Assembly: GCA_963702575.1 (NCBI GenBank)
Contig: CAVPCU010000006.1
Span: forward strand, 1 to 64,000
DNA from: VRUE01 sp963702575
GTDB taxonomy: Bacteria; Actinomycetota; Thermoleophilia; Solirubrobacterales; 70-9
Direction of reading: 5' to 3'
Length of the DNA: 64,000 nucleotides
Every line of letters begins with the position of its first letter. Position 1 is the stretch's first letter. The notes beneath the pieces are model-generated. The model was given only the letters and a program-made list of their open reading frames with translations, was not told where the DNA came from and did no database searches. A program made the translations under genes and the position numbers. Shown here piece after piece: positions 8,131 through 16,416 of the stretch.

Positions 8131-9000
8131 TCAGCGGGTGCGGAAGAGGCGCCGGTGCAGGGCCTCGAGCAGCTCGCGGGCGAGGGTCTCCTCGCCGCCG
8201 AACTGGAGGTCCTCGGCCATGCCTTCGATGATCGCTTCGAACCAGGCGCGCTGGTCGCCCATCGCCGAGGCGTCGGCGCTGCCCGCGAGGTCGCTCGTGC
8301 AGGAGATGATGCGCCCGCCCTCGACGCGGGCCATCGCCCCGGCCGCGGGGCGCTCCTCGCTCTCGGGCAGCTCGACCACGAGGCGGCAGTGGCCGGCGAG
8401 CTCGGCCGGCAGGCGCACCAGCGGCAGGGTCAGCAGGAGGCCGGCCTCGACGTCGAGCGGCTCGACCTCCGGGGTGTCCTCGGCCATGTGGCGGCGCTCG
8501 CAGCTCGCGGCCGCCGCCACCGGGGCGATCCCGTGGCGAAGCCAGTCGGTGACGGCGCAGGCGGCGCCCTCGCCGTCGCTCGGCCGCGCCTCGAGCAGGC
8601 CGGTGCCCTTCATCGTCTCGACCGTCGCGGCGACGTCCTCGCGGCTCATCGTGTCGAGCGCGCGGCCCAGCTCGGTCAGCGTCAGCGGCTCGACCGCGAG
8701 CCGGTGGATCGCTGTCGAGTTCCAGCCCGCGTGCAGGGCGGCGATCGCCGCCTGGCCCTCATCGGAGTCGATGTCGATCTTGCCGCCGGGCGCCTTCTTC
8801 AGCCAGGCTTCCTCGATCGCCGCGACGAAGAGCATCTCGAAGCCCGCCGGCGTTATCTGCGCCTGGCGGCCGGCCGTCCAATCGATCGGCCCCTTGCTCA
8901 GCTCGCGCAGGATCTTTCGGTTGATTCGGTTCGCGGCCATCAGCATGATGCGGGCACCCGTCCGCTCCGCGCCGCCTCTCATCGGCCGCACTCTCCCCAT
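8131..9000 (-). CDS. Winged-helix regulator, paralog 3 of 3, with shortened first domain
   Basis: ATG at 9000 gives 289 residues; an open frame extends further upstream but runs through the divergent gene and is not coding. The second winged helix (EPLTLTELGRALD, GTGLLEARP), the CRLVVELPE strand and the C-terminal EETLARELLEALH helix match the two neighbours. The first domain is about 45-50 residues short: LRELSKGPIDWTAGRQ runs straight into ITPAGFEMLFVAAI, skipping the turn and recognition helix. If it binds DNA it must use the second domain or a partner. It is divergent from the pilus block, with 118 bp between. Confidence 0.72.
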   Translation of the reverse strand: MGRVRPMRGGAERTGARIMLMAANRINRKILRELSKGPIDWTAGRQAQITPAGFEMLFVAAIEEAWLKKAPGGKIDIDSDEGQAAIAALHAGWNSTAIHRLAVEPLTLTELGRALDTMSREDVAATVETMKGTGLLEARPSDGEGAACAVTDWLRHGIAPVAAAASCERRHMAEDTPEVEPLDVEAGLLLTLPLVRLPAELAGHCRLVVELPESEERPAAGAMARVEGGRIISCTSDLAGSADASAMGDQRAWFEAIIEGMAEDLQFGGEETLARELLEALHRRLFRTR

Positions 9001-9005
9001 CCCGC

Positions 9006-9016
9006 CGATTGTTGCA
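9006..9016 (-). promoter_or_regulatory. Conserved TGCAACAATCG box upstream of regulator paralog 3
   Basis: On the minus strand this reads TGCAACAATCG, 5 bp upstream of the ATG at 9000. It is the third copy of the shared box and lies in the divergent promoter region between the regulators and the pilus block. Confidence 0.4.
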
Positions 9017-9118
9017 TGCCCGGTCTGCTTTAGGAATAAACAGGGTCTCTTGGATCGAGGGCCTCGCTTCCCGGGACTCAAGCTCGGGCGCTCTCCTGTC
9101 GAGTTTGTAAGCGGACGT

Positions 9119-9721
9119 ATGAGAGAGGCCCTCAACAGCAACCCGATGGTGCAGGCCGCCGTGGTCGGCGTGCTGCTGCTCTGCGGCGTGATCTTCTTCG
9201 TCTCCTCCAGCGGCGGAGGCGGCTCCGAAGAAGAAGCGGCCGGGACCGAAACGACCGCCGCGGCGGTGGCCGAAGCCGGCGCGCCCGAAGCCGGCGCCGC
9301 GGCGCCCGAAGCCGCGCCCGCAGCGAGCGCCTCCTCGCTCTCCAGCCTCGCCTCGGCCTCGGCGCCGCCGCTGCCGCGCCCGGTGCTCGACGCCTGGCAG
9401 GCGAACCGCACGCTGGTCCTGCTCTTCGTCCGCGACGGCGGCATCGACGACCACCTGGTCAAGACCGCCACCGACGGCCTCGCCGGCTTCTCCGGCGCCT
9501 CGGTCTTCGTCGTCCCTGCCCGCCGCATCGCCCGTTACGCGGCGATCACCGAGGGGGTCGGGGTCGAGCGCACCCCGGCGCTCGTCGTCGTCACCCCCAA
9601 GCACCTGAAGAAGACCGTCCCCACCGCCTCGGTCCTCTACGGCTACCAGAGCGCCGAGAGCATCCGTCAGGCCGTGGTCGACGCCGGCTACAAGGGCCCC
9701 ACGCTCGACTACCACCCGTAG
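9119..9721 (+). CDS. Membrane-anchored protein with thioredoxin-like domain, first gene of pilus block 1
   Basis: ATG 9119 gives 200 residues: a short cytoplasmic start, one membrane segment (AAVVGVLLLCGVIFFVSS, residues 11-28), an Ala/Glu-rich low-complexity linker to about residue 80, then a compact domain. That domain (TLVLLFVRDGGIDDHLV, VFVVPARRIARYAAI, VERTPALVVVTP, YGYQSAESI) follows a thioredoxin-fold pattern with the cis-Pro position (TPALVVV), but there is no CxxC, so no redox role is expected. It ends 7 bp before pilB and is probably co-transcribed with it. Confidence 0.65.
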   Translation: MREALNSNPMVQAAVVGVLLLCGVIFFVSSSGGGGSEEEAAGTETTAAAVAEAGAPEAGAAAPEAAPAASASSLSSLASASAPPLPRPVLDAWQANRTLVLLFVRDGGIDDHLVKTATDGLAGFSGASVFVVPARRIARYAAITEGVGVERTPALVVVTPKHLKKTVPTASVLYGYQSAESIRQAVVDAGYKGPTLDYHP

Positions 9722-9728
9722 GGCCGCG

Positions 9729-11522
9729 ATGGACCCGCGGGACTTCCCGAGCCACCTGCGACCGGTCCCCGACTCCGGCGACTCGACCGCGCCCGCGCTC
9801 GACTCCCAGCCGGCCGGCACGCCCGGCCTCACCCCGCCGGTCGCCCGCGGCCGCTCCAGCGGCTTCGTCACCGACGTCCTCGTCGACCTCGGCTTCGTCG
9901 GCGACGACGTCGCCCGCCGCGCGATCGAGGCCGCCCGCACCGCCGGCCGCCCGCCCGAGCGGCTGCTGGTCGAGCAGGGGGCGATCGACGCCGACCAGCT
10001 CTCGCGCGCGGTCGCCGAGCGCTACGGCCTCGACCACATCGACCTCTCCGTCTACCAGGTCGACATGGCCGCCGCCAACCTGATCTCGGTCAACACCGCC
10101 CGCCGCTACCGCGCCCTCCCGGTCGGCTTCGTCGACAAGGGGACGCTGCTGGTCGCGATGGCCGACCCGACCAACGTGCTGGCGGTCGACGACATCCAGA
10201 TCGCGACCGCGCTGGACTGCCGCGTCGCGGTCGCCGCCGAGGAGGACATCGAGGCGCTGATCGGCCGCCTCAACACGCTGCAGAGCGCCGTCACCGAGGC
10301 GGTCAGCGAGGGCGAGGCCGCGACCGACGACGAGCTCGCCGAGGTCGCCGACATGGAAGTGAGCGCCGAGGACGCGCCGGTGATCAAACTCGTCTACTCG
10401 ATCCTCGGCCAGGCGGTGGGCGAGGGCGCCTCCGACGTCCACTTCGAGCCCGGCGACGGGGAGATGCGGGTCCGCTTCCGCGTCGACGGCGTGCTGCGCG
10501 AGGCCGCCCACGTGCCGAAGCGGATGGTCAACGCGGTCGTCTCGCGGGTGAAGATCATGAGCGACCTCAACATCGCCGAGAAGCGGGTGCCCCAGGACGG
10601 CCGGGTCAGCGTCACGGTCGAAGACCGCCGCGTCGACCTGCGCATCACCACGCTGCCGACCCAGCGCGGCGAGGGGGCGACGATCCGCATCCTCGACAAG
10701 GAGAACGCCCAGCGCACGCTCGACGAGCTCGGCATGGACGGGGAGGGGCGCGACCGCTTCGAGGGCGCCTTCCACGCCGCCTACGGCGCGGTGCTGGTCA
10801 CCGGCCCGACCGGCTCGGGCAAGTCGACCACCCTCTACGCGGCGCTGCAGGACCTCAACCACGTCGAGAAGAACATCATCACGATCGAGGACCCGGTCGA
10901 GTACCGGCTGGGGGGGATCAACCAGATCAACGTCAACCGCAAGGCGGGGCTCGACTTCGCCACCGGCCTGCGCTCGATCCTGCGCGCCGACCCCGACATC
11001 GTCATGGTCGGCGAGATCCGCGACGGCGAGACCGCGCGGATCGCGATCGAGGCGGCGCTGACCGGCCACATGATGCTGACCACGCTGCACACCAACGACG
11101 CCCCGGGCGCGATCACCCGCCTGACCAAGATGGGGATCGAGGCCTTCCTGATCGCCTCCGCGGTCGACTGCGTCGTCGCCCAGCGGCTGGCGCGCAAGCT
11201 CTGCACCCACTGCAAGCGGCGCACGATCCTGCCGCCGCAGGCGCTGGCCGAAGCCGAGATCCGGGTCGGGGGGGAGGTCGAGGCCTACGAGCCGGTCGGC
11301 TGCCCGCGCTGCAACCAGAGCGGCTACAAAGGCCGGGTCGGGATCTTCTCGGTGATGGCGCTGAGCGAGGCGATCAAGGAGATGGCGATCGCCGGCGCCT
11401 CGGAGGCCGAGATCGCCGCGATCGCCCGCGAAGAAGGCATGCTCACCCTGCGCGAGGACGGCCTGCGCAAGGTCCGCAGCGGCCTCACCAGCCTCGAGGA
11501 GGTCATCCGTGTCACCACTTGA
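9729..11522 (+). CDS. pilB: Type IV pilus extension ATPase PilB (GspE/PulE family)
   Basis: This 597-residue hexameric ATPase powers pilin polymerisation from the cytoplasm. It has an N-terminal MshEN-type region (about 45-200), a central N2 domain (GASDVHFEP, RVDGVL), Walker A GPTGSGKSTT, the Asp box (ITIEDPVEY), Walker B (IVMVGEIRD), the His box (TLHTNDAP) and the tetra-Cys zinc site (CTHC...CPRC) typical of extension ATPases. The MshEN domain binds c-di-GMP in several PilB/MshE proteins; here that is inference, but it fits the riboswitch before the pilin. pilT and pilC follow. Confidence 0.93.
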   Translation: MDPRDFPSHLRPVPDSGDSTAPALDSQPAGTPGLTPPVARGRSSGFVTDVLVDLGFVGDDVARRAIEAARTAGRPPERLLVEQGAIDADQLSRAVAERYGLDHIDLSVYQVDMAAANLISVNTARRYRALPVGFVDKGTLLVAMADPTNVLAVDDIQIATALDCRVAVAAEEDIEALIGRLNTLQSAVTEAVSEGEAATDDELAEVADMEVSAEDAPVIKLVYSILGQAVGEGASDVHFEPGDGEMRVRFRVDGVLREAAHVPKRMVNAVVSRVKIMSDLNIAEKRVPQDGRVSVTVEDRRVDLRITTLPTQRGEGATIRILDKENAQRTLDELGMDGEGRDRFEGAFHAAYGAVLVTGPTGSGKSTTLYAALQDLNHVEKNIITIEDPVEYRLGGINQINVNRKAGLDFATGLRSILRADPDIVMVGEIRDGETARIAIEAALTGHMMLTTLHTNDAPGAITRLTKMGIEAFLIASAVDCVVAQRLARKLCTHCKRRTILPPQALAEAEIRVGGEVEAYEPVGCPRCNQSGYKGRVGIFSVMALSEAIKEMAIAGASEAEIAAIAREEGMLTLREDGLRKVRSGLTSLEEVIRVTT

Positions 11523-11535
11523 TCGGACGGCGTGT

Positions 11536-11581
11536 CGATCGCTGCTTTGTCCCCCTTATGGGTGGGACAAAGCAGCGATCG
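11536..11581. repeat. Perfect 18-bp-arm palindrome between pilB and pilT, member of a dispersed element
   Basis: The left arm 11536-11553 (CGATCGCTGCTTTGTCCC) and right arm 11564-11581 (GGGACAAAGCAGCGATCG) are perfectly complementary around a 10-nt loop. The core (TTTGTCCCC..TATGGG..GGGACAAA) resembles palindromes at 40473-40508 and 41405-41440. It fills most of the 99-bp pilB-pilT gap and may act as an attenuator, RNA stabiliser or mobile palindrome. Confidence 0.75.
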
Positions 11582-11621
11582 CGCCTGCGGGCTTCAGGAA
11601 TAGGGGCGGGAGGCCGATCTA

Positions 11622-12728
11622 GTGCCCATGGAGTTCGACTTCGCAGAGGTCCTCCGTCGGATGATCGACGCCAAGGCCTCCGACGTGCACATCACGCCGG
11701 GGGTGCCGCCCGCGATGCGCGACAAGGGCAAGATCGAGCACATGCAGGGCTTCCCGGTGCTCTCCGGGCAGCAGACGCGCGAGGTCGTCTACTCGATCCT
11801 CAACGACGACCAGCGCAAGCGCTTCGAGAACAACAAACAGCTCGACTTCGCCTACGCGATCCCCAACGTCGCCCGCTTCCGCGTCAACTGCTTCTTCCAG
11901 CGCGGCTCGGTCAGCGCGGCCTTCCGCCTGGTGCCGCAGGACATCCCCAGCCTCGACTCGCTCGGCGTGCCGCAGGTGCTGCGCGAGCTCTGCGCCAAAC
12001 CGCGCGGCTTCGTCCTCGTCACCGGCCCGACCGGCTCGGGCAAGAGCACCACCTTGGCGGCGATGATCGACGTGATCAACGAAGGCAACCAGGATCACAT
12101 CCTCACGATCGAGGACCCGATCGAGTTCCTCCACCAGCACAAGCGCTCGATCGTCAACCAGCGCGAGGTCGGCTCCGACGCGCCCGACTTCGCCCTCGGC
12201 CTGCGCGCTGCCCTGCGCGAGGACCCCGACGTGATCCTGGTCGGCGAGATGCGCGACCTGGAGACGATCTCCACCGCGCTGACCGCCGCCGAGACCGGCC
12301 ACCTCGTCTTCGCCACCCTGCACACGCAGTCGACCGCGCAGACGGTCGACCGGATCATCGACGTCTTCCCGCCCCAACAGCAGGGCCAGGTGCGGACGCA
12401 GCTCTCGATCGCCCTGCAGGGGATCGTCACCCAGCAGCTGCTGCCGACCGCCGACGGGATGGGCCGCGTCGTCGCCACCGAGGTGCTGATCCCGACGCCG
12501 GCGATCCGCAACCTGATCCGCGAGGGCAAGACCCACCAGATCTACGCCGCGGTGCAGACCTCGGGCGCGGTCGGGATGCAGACGATGGACGCCGACCTGG
12601 CCCGGCTGGTGCGGGCGGGCAAGATCACCCGCACGCTGGCCGAACAGCGCGCCTCGGTGCCGGAGGAGCTCAAGCGGCTGCTCGGCGGCGCCCCCGTGGC
12701 CGCCCCCGCGTACGCGGAGGTTCGCTAG
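11622..12728 (+). CDS. pilT: Type IV pilus retraction ATPase PilT
   Basis: This 368-residue protein lacks the zinc site and MshEN region of PilB, as expected for PilT, which depolymerises the pilus to drive twitching and DNA uptake. Motifs: GKASDVHITPG-like start, Walker A GPTGSGKSTT, Asp box (LTIEDPIEF), Walker B (VILVGEMRDLET), His box (FATLHTQS) and the C-terminal AIRNLIREGKTHQI segment. GTG 11622 is chosen because GGGCGGGAGG sits 8 bp upstream; ATG 11628, giving MEFDF, is the alternative. The next gene starts at the stop codon. Confidence 0.93.
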   Translation: MPMEFDFAEVLRRMIDAKASDVHITPGVPPAMRDKGKIEHMQGFPVLSGQQTREVVYSILNDDQRKRFENNKQLDFAYAIPNVARFRVNCFFQRGSVSAAFRLVPQDIPSLDSLGVPQVLRELCAKPRGFVLVTGPTGSGKSTTLAAMIDVINEGNQDHILTIEDPIEFLHQHKRSIVNQREVGSDAPDFALGLRAALREDPDVILVGEMRDLETISTALTAAETGHLVFATLHTQSTAQTVDRIIDVFPPQQQGQVRTQLSIALQGIVTQQLLPTADGMGRVVATEVLIPTPAIRNLIREGKTHQIYAAVQTSGAVGMQTMDADLARLVRAGKITRTLAEQRASVPEELKRLLGGAPVAAPAYAEVR

Positions 12729-13973
12729 ATGGCCGGGGCCACCACCTTCGCCTTCCGCGCGATGGACGTCGCCGGCTCCGCCACCGCGGGCGAAGTCGAG
12801 GCCGAGTCCAAGGCGCAGGTCAGCGAGCAGCTGCGCCAGCGCGGGCTGATCGTCCTCGACGTCAGCCAGAAGCGCGAGCCGTTCAAGATCGAGGACCTCT
12901 TCAACCGCTGGAAGGCCATCGACGTGCGCGAACTGGCGGTCTTCTCGCGCCAGTTCGCCACCCTGGTCGCCTCCGGGATGCCGATGCTGCGCACCCTCTA
13001 CACGCTCGAGCAGCAGACCCAGGACGAGCGGATCAAGGACGCGATCGCCGGCGTGCGCGCCGACGTCGAGGCGGGCAGCACGCTGGAGCAGGCGATGGAG
13101 CGCCACCCCGACGTCTTCGACCGCCTCTACCGGGCGATGGTCCGCTCGGGCGAGCAGTCGGGGCGGCTGGAGGACGCGCTGGACCGCGTCGCCTACCAGG
13201 TGGAGAAAGCCGACGCGCTGCGCCGCCAGGTCAAATCGGCGTTGATGTACCCGCTGCTGGTCTTCGGCTTCGCCGCCTTCGCCCTGGTCGGCGTGGTCGC
13301 CTTCGTCATCCCGGTCTTCGCCAAGGTCTTCAAGGAACTCGCCGAAGAACACCCCGGCGAAAGCGCGGCGCTGCCGGCGCCGACCCAGCTCTGCGTCACC
13401 GCCTCCGAAGCGATCACCGGCTACTGGTTCATCATCATCCCGGCGATCTTCTTCGGCTTCGTCGGCTTCTTCCGCTGGAAGCGGACCGACCGCGGCAAAG
13501 CGATGTGGGACCGCTTCAAACTGCGATTGCCGGCGCAGATCGGCGACGTGATCCAGAAGGTGGCGCTGGCCCGCTGGTCGCGCACCTTCTCCGGCTCGGT
13601 CTCGGCCGGCGTGCCGATGCTGCAGTCGATCAAGCTGACCGGGGAGACGGCGGGCAACGTCGTCGTCGAGGAAGCGATGGAGGACGTCTACGCCTCGGTC
13701 AAGCGCGGCGGCTCGCTCGCCGGGCCGGTCGAGCGCAACCCGATCTTCCCGCCGATGGTCGGCCACATGATCGCCGTCGGCGAGGAAACCGGCCAGCTCG
13801 AGCACATGCTGACCAAGATCGCCGACTTCTACGAGACCGAGGTCGACGCCAAGGTCAAAGCCCTCACCTCGCTGATCGAGCCGATCATGATCGCCTTCGT
13901 CGGTGGCGCGGTCGGCTTCATCGTGATCTCGATGTACCTGCCGATCTTCGACCTCTACGAAAAGATCCGCTGA
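12729..13973 (+). CDS. pilC: Type IV pilus inner-membrane platform protein PilC (GspF family)
   Basis: This 414-residue polytopic protein has two copies of the GspF domain. The first is near residues 65-190 (FSRQFATLVASGMPMLRTL, then LRRQVKSALMYPLLVFGFAAFALVGVVAFVIPVFAKVF). The second is near 275-405 (WSRTFSGSVSAGVPMLQSIKLTGE, IEPIMIAFVGGAVGFIVISMYLPIF). It couples the cytoplasmic ATPases to pilin assembly. An N-terminal region (FAFRAMDVAGSATAGEVEAES) is the usual PilC start. It lies immediately after pilT and ends pilus block 1. Confidence 0.93.
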   Translation: MAGATTFAFRAMDVAGSATAGEVEAESKAQVSEQLRQRGLIVLDVSQKREPFKIEDLFNRWKAIDVRELAVFSRQFATLVASGMPMLRTLYTLEQQTQDERIKDAIAGVRADVEAGSTLEQAMERHPDVFDRLYRAMVRSGEQSGRLEDALDRVAYQVEKADALRRQVKSALMYPLLVFGFAAFALVGVVAFVIPVFAKVFKELAEEHPGESAALPAPTQLCVTASEAITGYWFIIIPAIFFGFVGFFRWKRTDRGKAMWDRFKLRLPAQIGDVIQKVALARWSRTFSGSVSAGVPMLQSIKLTGETAGNVVVEEAMEDVYASVKRGGSLAGPVERNPIFPPMVGHMIAVGEETGQLEHMLTKIADFYETEVDAKVKALTSLIEPIMIAFVGGAVGFIVISMYLPIFDLYEKIR

Positions 13974-14007
13974 GCGGACAGGCCAATCCTCGGTTAGTCT
14001 GCCGCGG

Positions 14008-14562
14008 GTGAGGACTCGGCTCCTGCAGGGGATAGCGGCGGGAACGCTGGTCGCTGCGACGCTGGCGACCCACGCGCCGGTGGCGCATGGGGACGGGGCC
14101 GCACCCCCCGGACAGGGTGCCGGACTCTCCCCCAGCGGGATCGATCCCCTTCGGTTCGGCATGGACGCCACCCAGGCCGAAGCGGCGCTCGGCACCTCGA
14201 TACAGGTCGAACATGGCATCAATGGCTGCTCGTTTTGGCGGGTGCCGGAATTTCCACCGCAGGGCGTCCAGCTAGTGGCCTTCTCGGGCCGCCTCTCGTA
14301 CATCCTTCTCTACCGGCGAGACTTCGCCACGACCCGCGGTGTCATGGTGGGCGACAGCCTGCGACGTCTTCGCCGCCGCTACGGGGGTCAACTGCGACGC
14401 GGTCGCACGGCCTCGCTCTCCGGGGCGGAATCGTTTCTCTTCGTCGACCAGCGCTCGGGAGGTGCGACCTTCACCCTGGAGTTCGACATCTGGAAGAAGC
14501 ACGTCGCCTTCATCAGCGCGGCCACCAAGCACGTCATCGAGACGTTCGGGGAGTGCGCTTAG
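14008..14562 (+). CDS. Small secreted protein of unknown function
   Basis: The 184-residue product, starting with GTG 14008, has a signal peptide (MRTRLLQGIAAGTLVAATLA, cut near AHG). The mature domain (PLRFGMDATQAEAALG, CSFWRVPEF, DSLRRLRRRYGG, ETFGECA) follows the FGM-x-AxxALG pattern of short actinobacterial exported proteins with no assigned role. One Cys near the middle and one at the end could pair. It begins 34 bp after pilC and is 2 bp from the next gene; it opens the insert that splits the pilus cluster. Confidence 0.65.
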   Translation: MRTRLLQGIAAGTLVAATLATHAPVAHGDGAAPPGQGAGLSPSGIDPLRFGMDATQAEAALGTSIQVEHGINGCSFWRVPEFPPQGVQLVAFSGRLSYILLYRRDFATTRGVMVGDSLRRLRRRYGGQLRRGRTASLSGAESFLFVDQRSGGATFTLEFDIWKKHVAFISAATKHVIETFGECA

Positions 14563-14564
14563 CG

Positions 14565-15032
14565 ATGCGCGCCGGCGCCCTCGTCCTTCTCGCTTTGGCC
14601 GGCGCCCTCGTCGCCGGTCCGGTGGCGGGCGCCCAGCCGGGCCTGGGGAGGCGCGCGCATATGACCTGCGACAAGCCGAACCGGCCGGACTACCCCGCGG
14701 TGCCTGTTGCGCCGCGCCGCTGTGTGCTGGGCCTGCAGGCGTCGCCCTACGAGGCGCAGCCGGTGCCCGGGCATCGCGACCCGGAGGCAGTGCTGCTTCG
14801 AGGCGTGCGCTGGCGCCACTGGGGCCGGCACAAAGCTGTCGGCCGGGGGCGCGTTTGCGACTTCTTCAGCCGCCGCTGCGAACGCACGAGGGTCACTGTG
14901 TCGGGGCCGGAGCGGATCCTGCCCGCCGCCGGCCTGCTGATCTACCAGCGGATCCGCGTCCGCCACATCCCTCCTCGCCGAAGCCACCGGCGTCCGTTCA
15001 CCGATTGGTATGAGCCGGGCACCGATTACTGA
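14565..15032 (+). CDS. Small Arg-rich secreted protein of unknown function
   Basis: ATG 14565, two bases after the previous stop, gives 155 residues with a signal peptide (ALVLLALAGALVAGPVAGA). The mature part is Arg-rich and basic with four Cys (HMTCDK, PRRCVLG, GRVCDFF, SRRCERT). I recognise no family. Tight spacing suggests an operon with the preceding exported protein. It is convergent with the AAA ATPase gene, 31 bp away. Confidence 0.55.
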   Translation: MRAGALVLLALAGALVAGPVAGAQPGLGRRAHMTCDKPNRPDYPAVPVAPRRCVLGLQASPYEAQPVPGHRDPEAVLLRGVRWRHWGRHKAVGRGRVCDFFSRRCERTRVTVSGPERILPAAGLLIYQRIRVRHIPPRRSHRRPFTDWYEPGTDY

Positions 15033-15063
15033 TGCCCAGCGCCTGACCGCGGCAGAAGATCCG

Positions 15064-16272
15064 CTAGACCCGGGACGGGTCCATTTCCGCCACGTACAGC
15101 CGGAAGAGTGGATCGCCGATTCGCCACCCGCGGCCACCGGCCTTCGACTCGATGATTCCGGCGTCGTGAAGGGCGCTGACCGCCCGTTTCACCTCGGCGT
15201 CGGAGCTGTCGCCACCGATGTAGATGGCTTCGCCTCGAGCCACGGCGCGGACTACCTTCATTGCCCGCCGACTGGTGACCCTGCCCGTCAATCTCTTGAT
15301 CCGGTCGATCGTCTGCTCGTGCTTGCCCCGATCGCGCCGCAGCGCGGTGCGAAAGCCGGCCTCCACCATGGCCGAGTCGATCAACTTCGTCTGGGCAAAG
15401 CTCGAAGCCAAGTGTGCTTGCTGGGCGATCAGCATGGTCGAGCGCGGGTGAAGCTCGCCAAGCGCGATCAGTCGCTCGAGGGCTGGCTCGTCGATTTCGC
15501 AGCCGTCCTTGTTCAGACGCCCTCGGATGCCGCCTTCCCAGTCGGCGGAGCTGATCGGCGCCAAGTCGTAGAACCCGCCGAAATTTCCGAAGGGACTCTT
15601 GCTCTCACCGAAGATGTCTCTCATCAGGTGTTCGATCGAGCCGGCGAAGAGGAACGAGACCTGTGACGACCGCTGGAATGCAGCTCGCATCTGCCGCTGG
15701 CGGGTTTGAGCCTTGCTGTCCTCGAAGTCGAGGATGCTCTGAAACTCGTCGAGAAAGAGGACGAGCCTCTTTCCATCCTTCTCGGCGACTGCCTGCGGCA
15801 AGCCCAGCGCGTACTCCCAGTAGCGCTCTGGGTCACGCTTGGCGAAGCCCGGCTCGAAGGCCATCTCGACGTCATCGCCCAGTTCGCCGCTCACCGTCGC
15901 GATTGCGCGAACCTGCGCGTTGCTCAGGGCTTGGCGACCTCTCGATCGCACCTCGTGAAGCAGGCGTTTCAACGGAGGCCTGTTGGCGATGGTCTGGGTG
16001 ACGATCGCTTCGGCGAGGTCGGTCAAATCGGCTGCCTCCCATAGGTCGATCGACGCGGTGTAGGCGCCTCGCTCCCTGAGTCGGGCGATCGCCGCGTCGC
16101 AAATGGTGGTCTTGCCAGTGCGCCGCGGCGCCGCGATGATCAGATTCGTTGCAGCCTCGAGCGCGGTCGCGGTCTCTTCGACATCCTGCTCGCGCCCAAT
16201 CAGTTCTCCTGCCGGAATCGGGTCGTCGGTCGGAAAGAGCTCTCCGGAGGGAATTCGCCTCACGGAAGGCAC
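15064..16272 (-). CDS. AAA ATPase with C-terminal winged-helix region (ATPase_2-like)
   Basis: GTG 16272 gives 402 residues. After a linker with IGREQDVEET comes Walker A (APRRTGKTT, about 49-57), then Walker B (LVLFLDEFQSI, about 170-180), a sensor-like FLFAGSIEHLM and a lid region. The C-terminal 90 residues (RAMKVVRAVARGEAIYI, SAEVKRAVSALHDAGIIES) form a winged helix. This layout matches the ATPase_2/archaeal-type STAND-related ATPases, whose substrates are mostly unknown. The upstream AT-rich region has a short inverted repeat (TAGCA-TTTTT-TGCTA). It sits beside the Fic gene but is transcribed away from it. Confidence 0.75.
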   Translation of the reverse strand: MPSVRRIPSGELFPTDDPIPAGELIGREQDVEETATALEAATNLIIAAPRRTGKTTICDAAIARLRERGAYTASIDLWEAADLTDLAEAIVTQTIANRPPLKRLLHEVRSRGRQALSNAQVRAIATVSGELGDDVEMAFEPGFAKRDPERYWEYALGLPQAVAEKDGKRLVLFLDEFQSILDFEDSKAQTRQRQMRAAFQRSSQVSFLFAGSIEHLMRDIFGESKSPFGNFGGFYDLAPISSADWEGGIRGRLNKDGCEIDEPALERLIALGELHPRSTMLIAQQAHLASSFAQTKLIDSAMVEAGFRTALRRDRGKHEQTIDRIKRLTGRVTSRRAMKVVRAVARGEAIYIGGDSSDAEVKRAVSALHDAGIIESKAGGRGWRIGDPLFRLYVAEMDPSRV

Positions 16273-16416
16273 CCTAGCATTTTTTGCTATGTTTACGGTC
16301 GTTTTTTGTTAGGAATTATTTGTCTTCGACGGCAGAGATAGATCACGGCGCGAAGGGGGAGCCTCTTCCGAAGGCTATGTAACTTTTTCCGATAACCTTT
16401 CAAAGCCCGGCCAACT

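Noticed and set aside
8084..9721. Long plus-strand open frame through the regulator into the pilus block
   Set aside because: Its upstream half is the antisense of the third regulator; ATG 9119 gives a proper membrane protein start.
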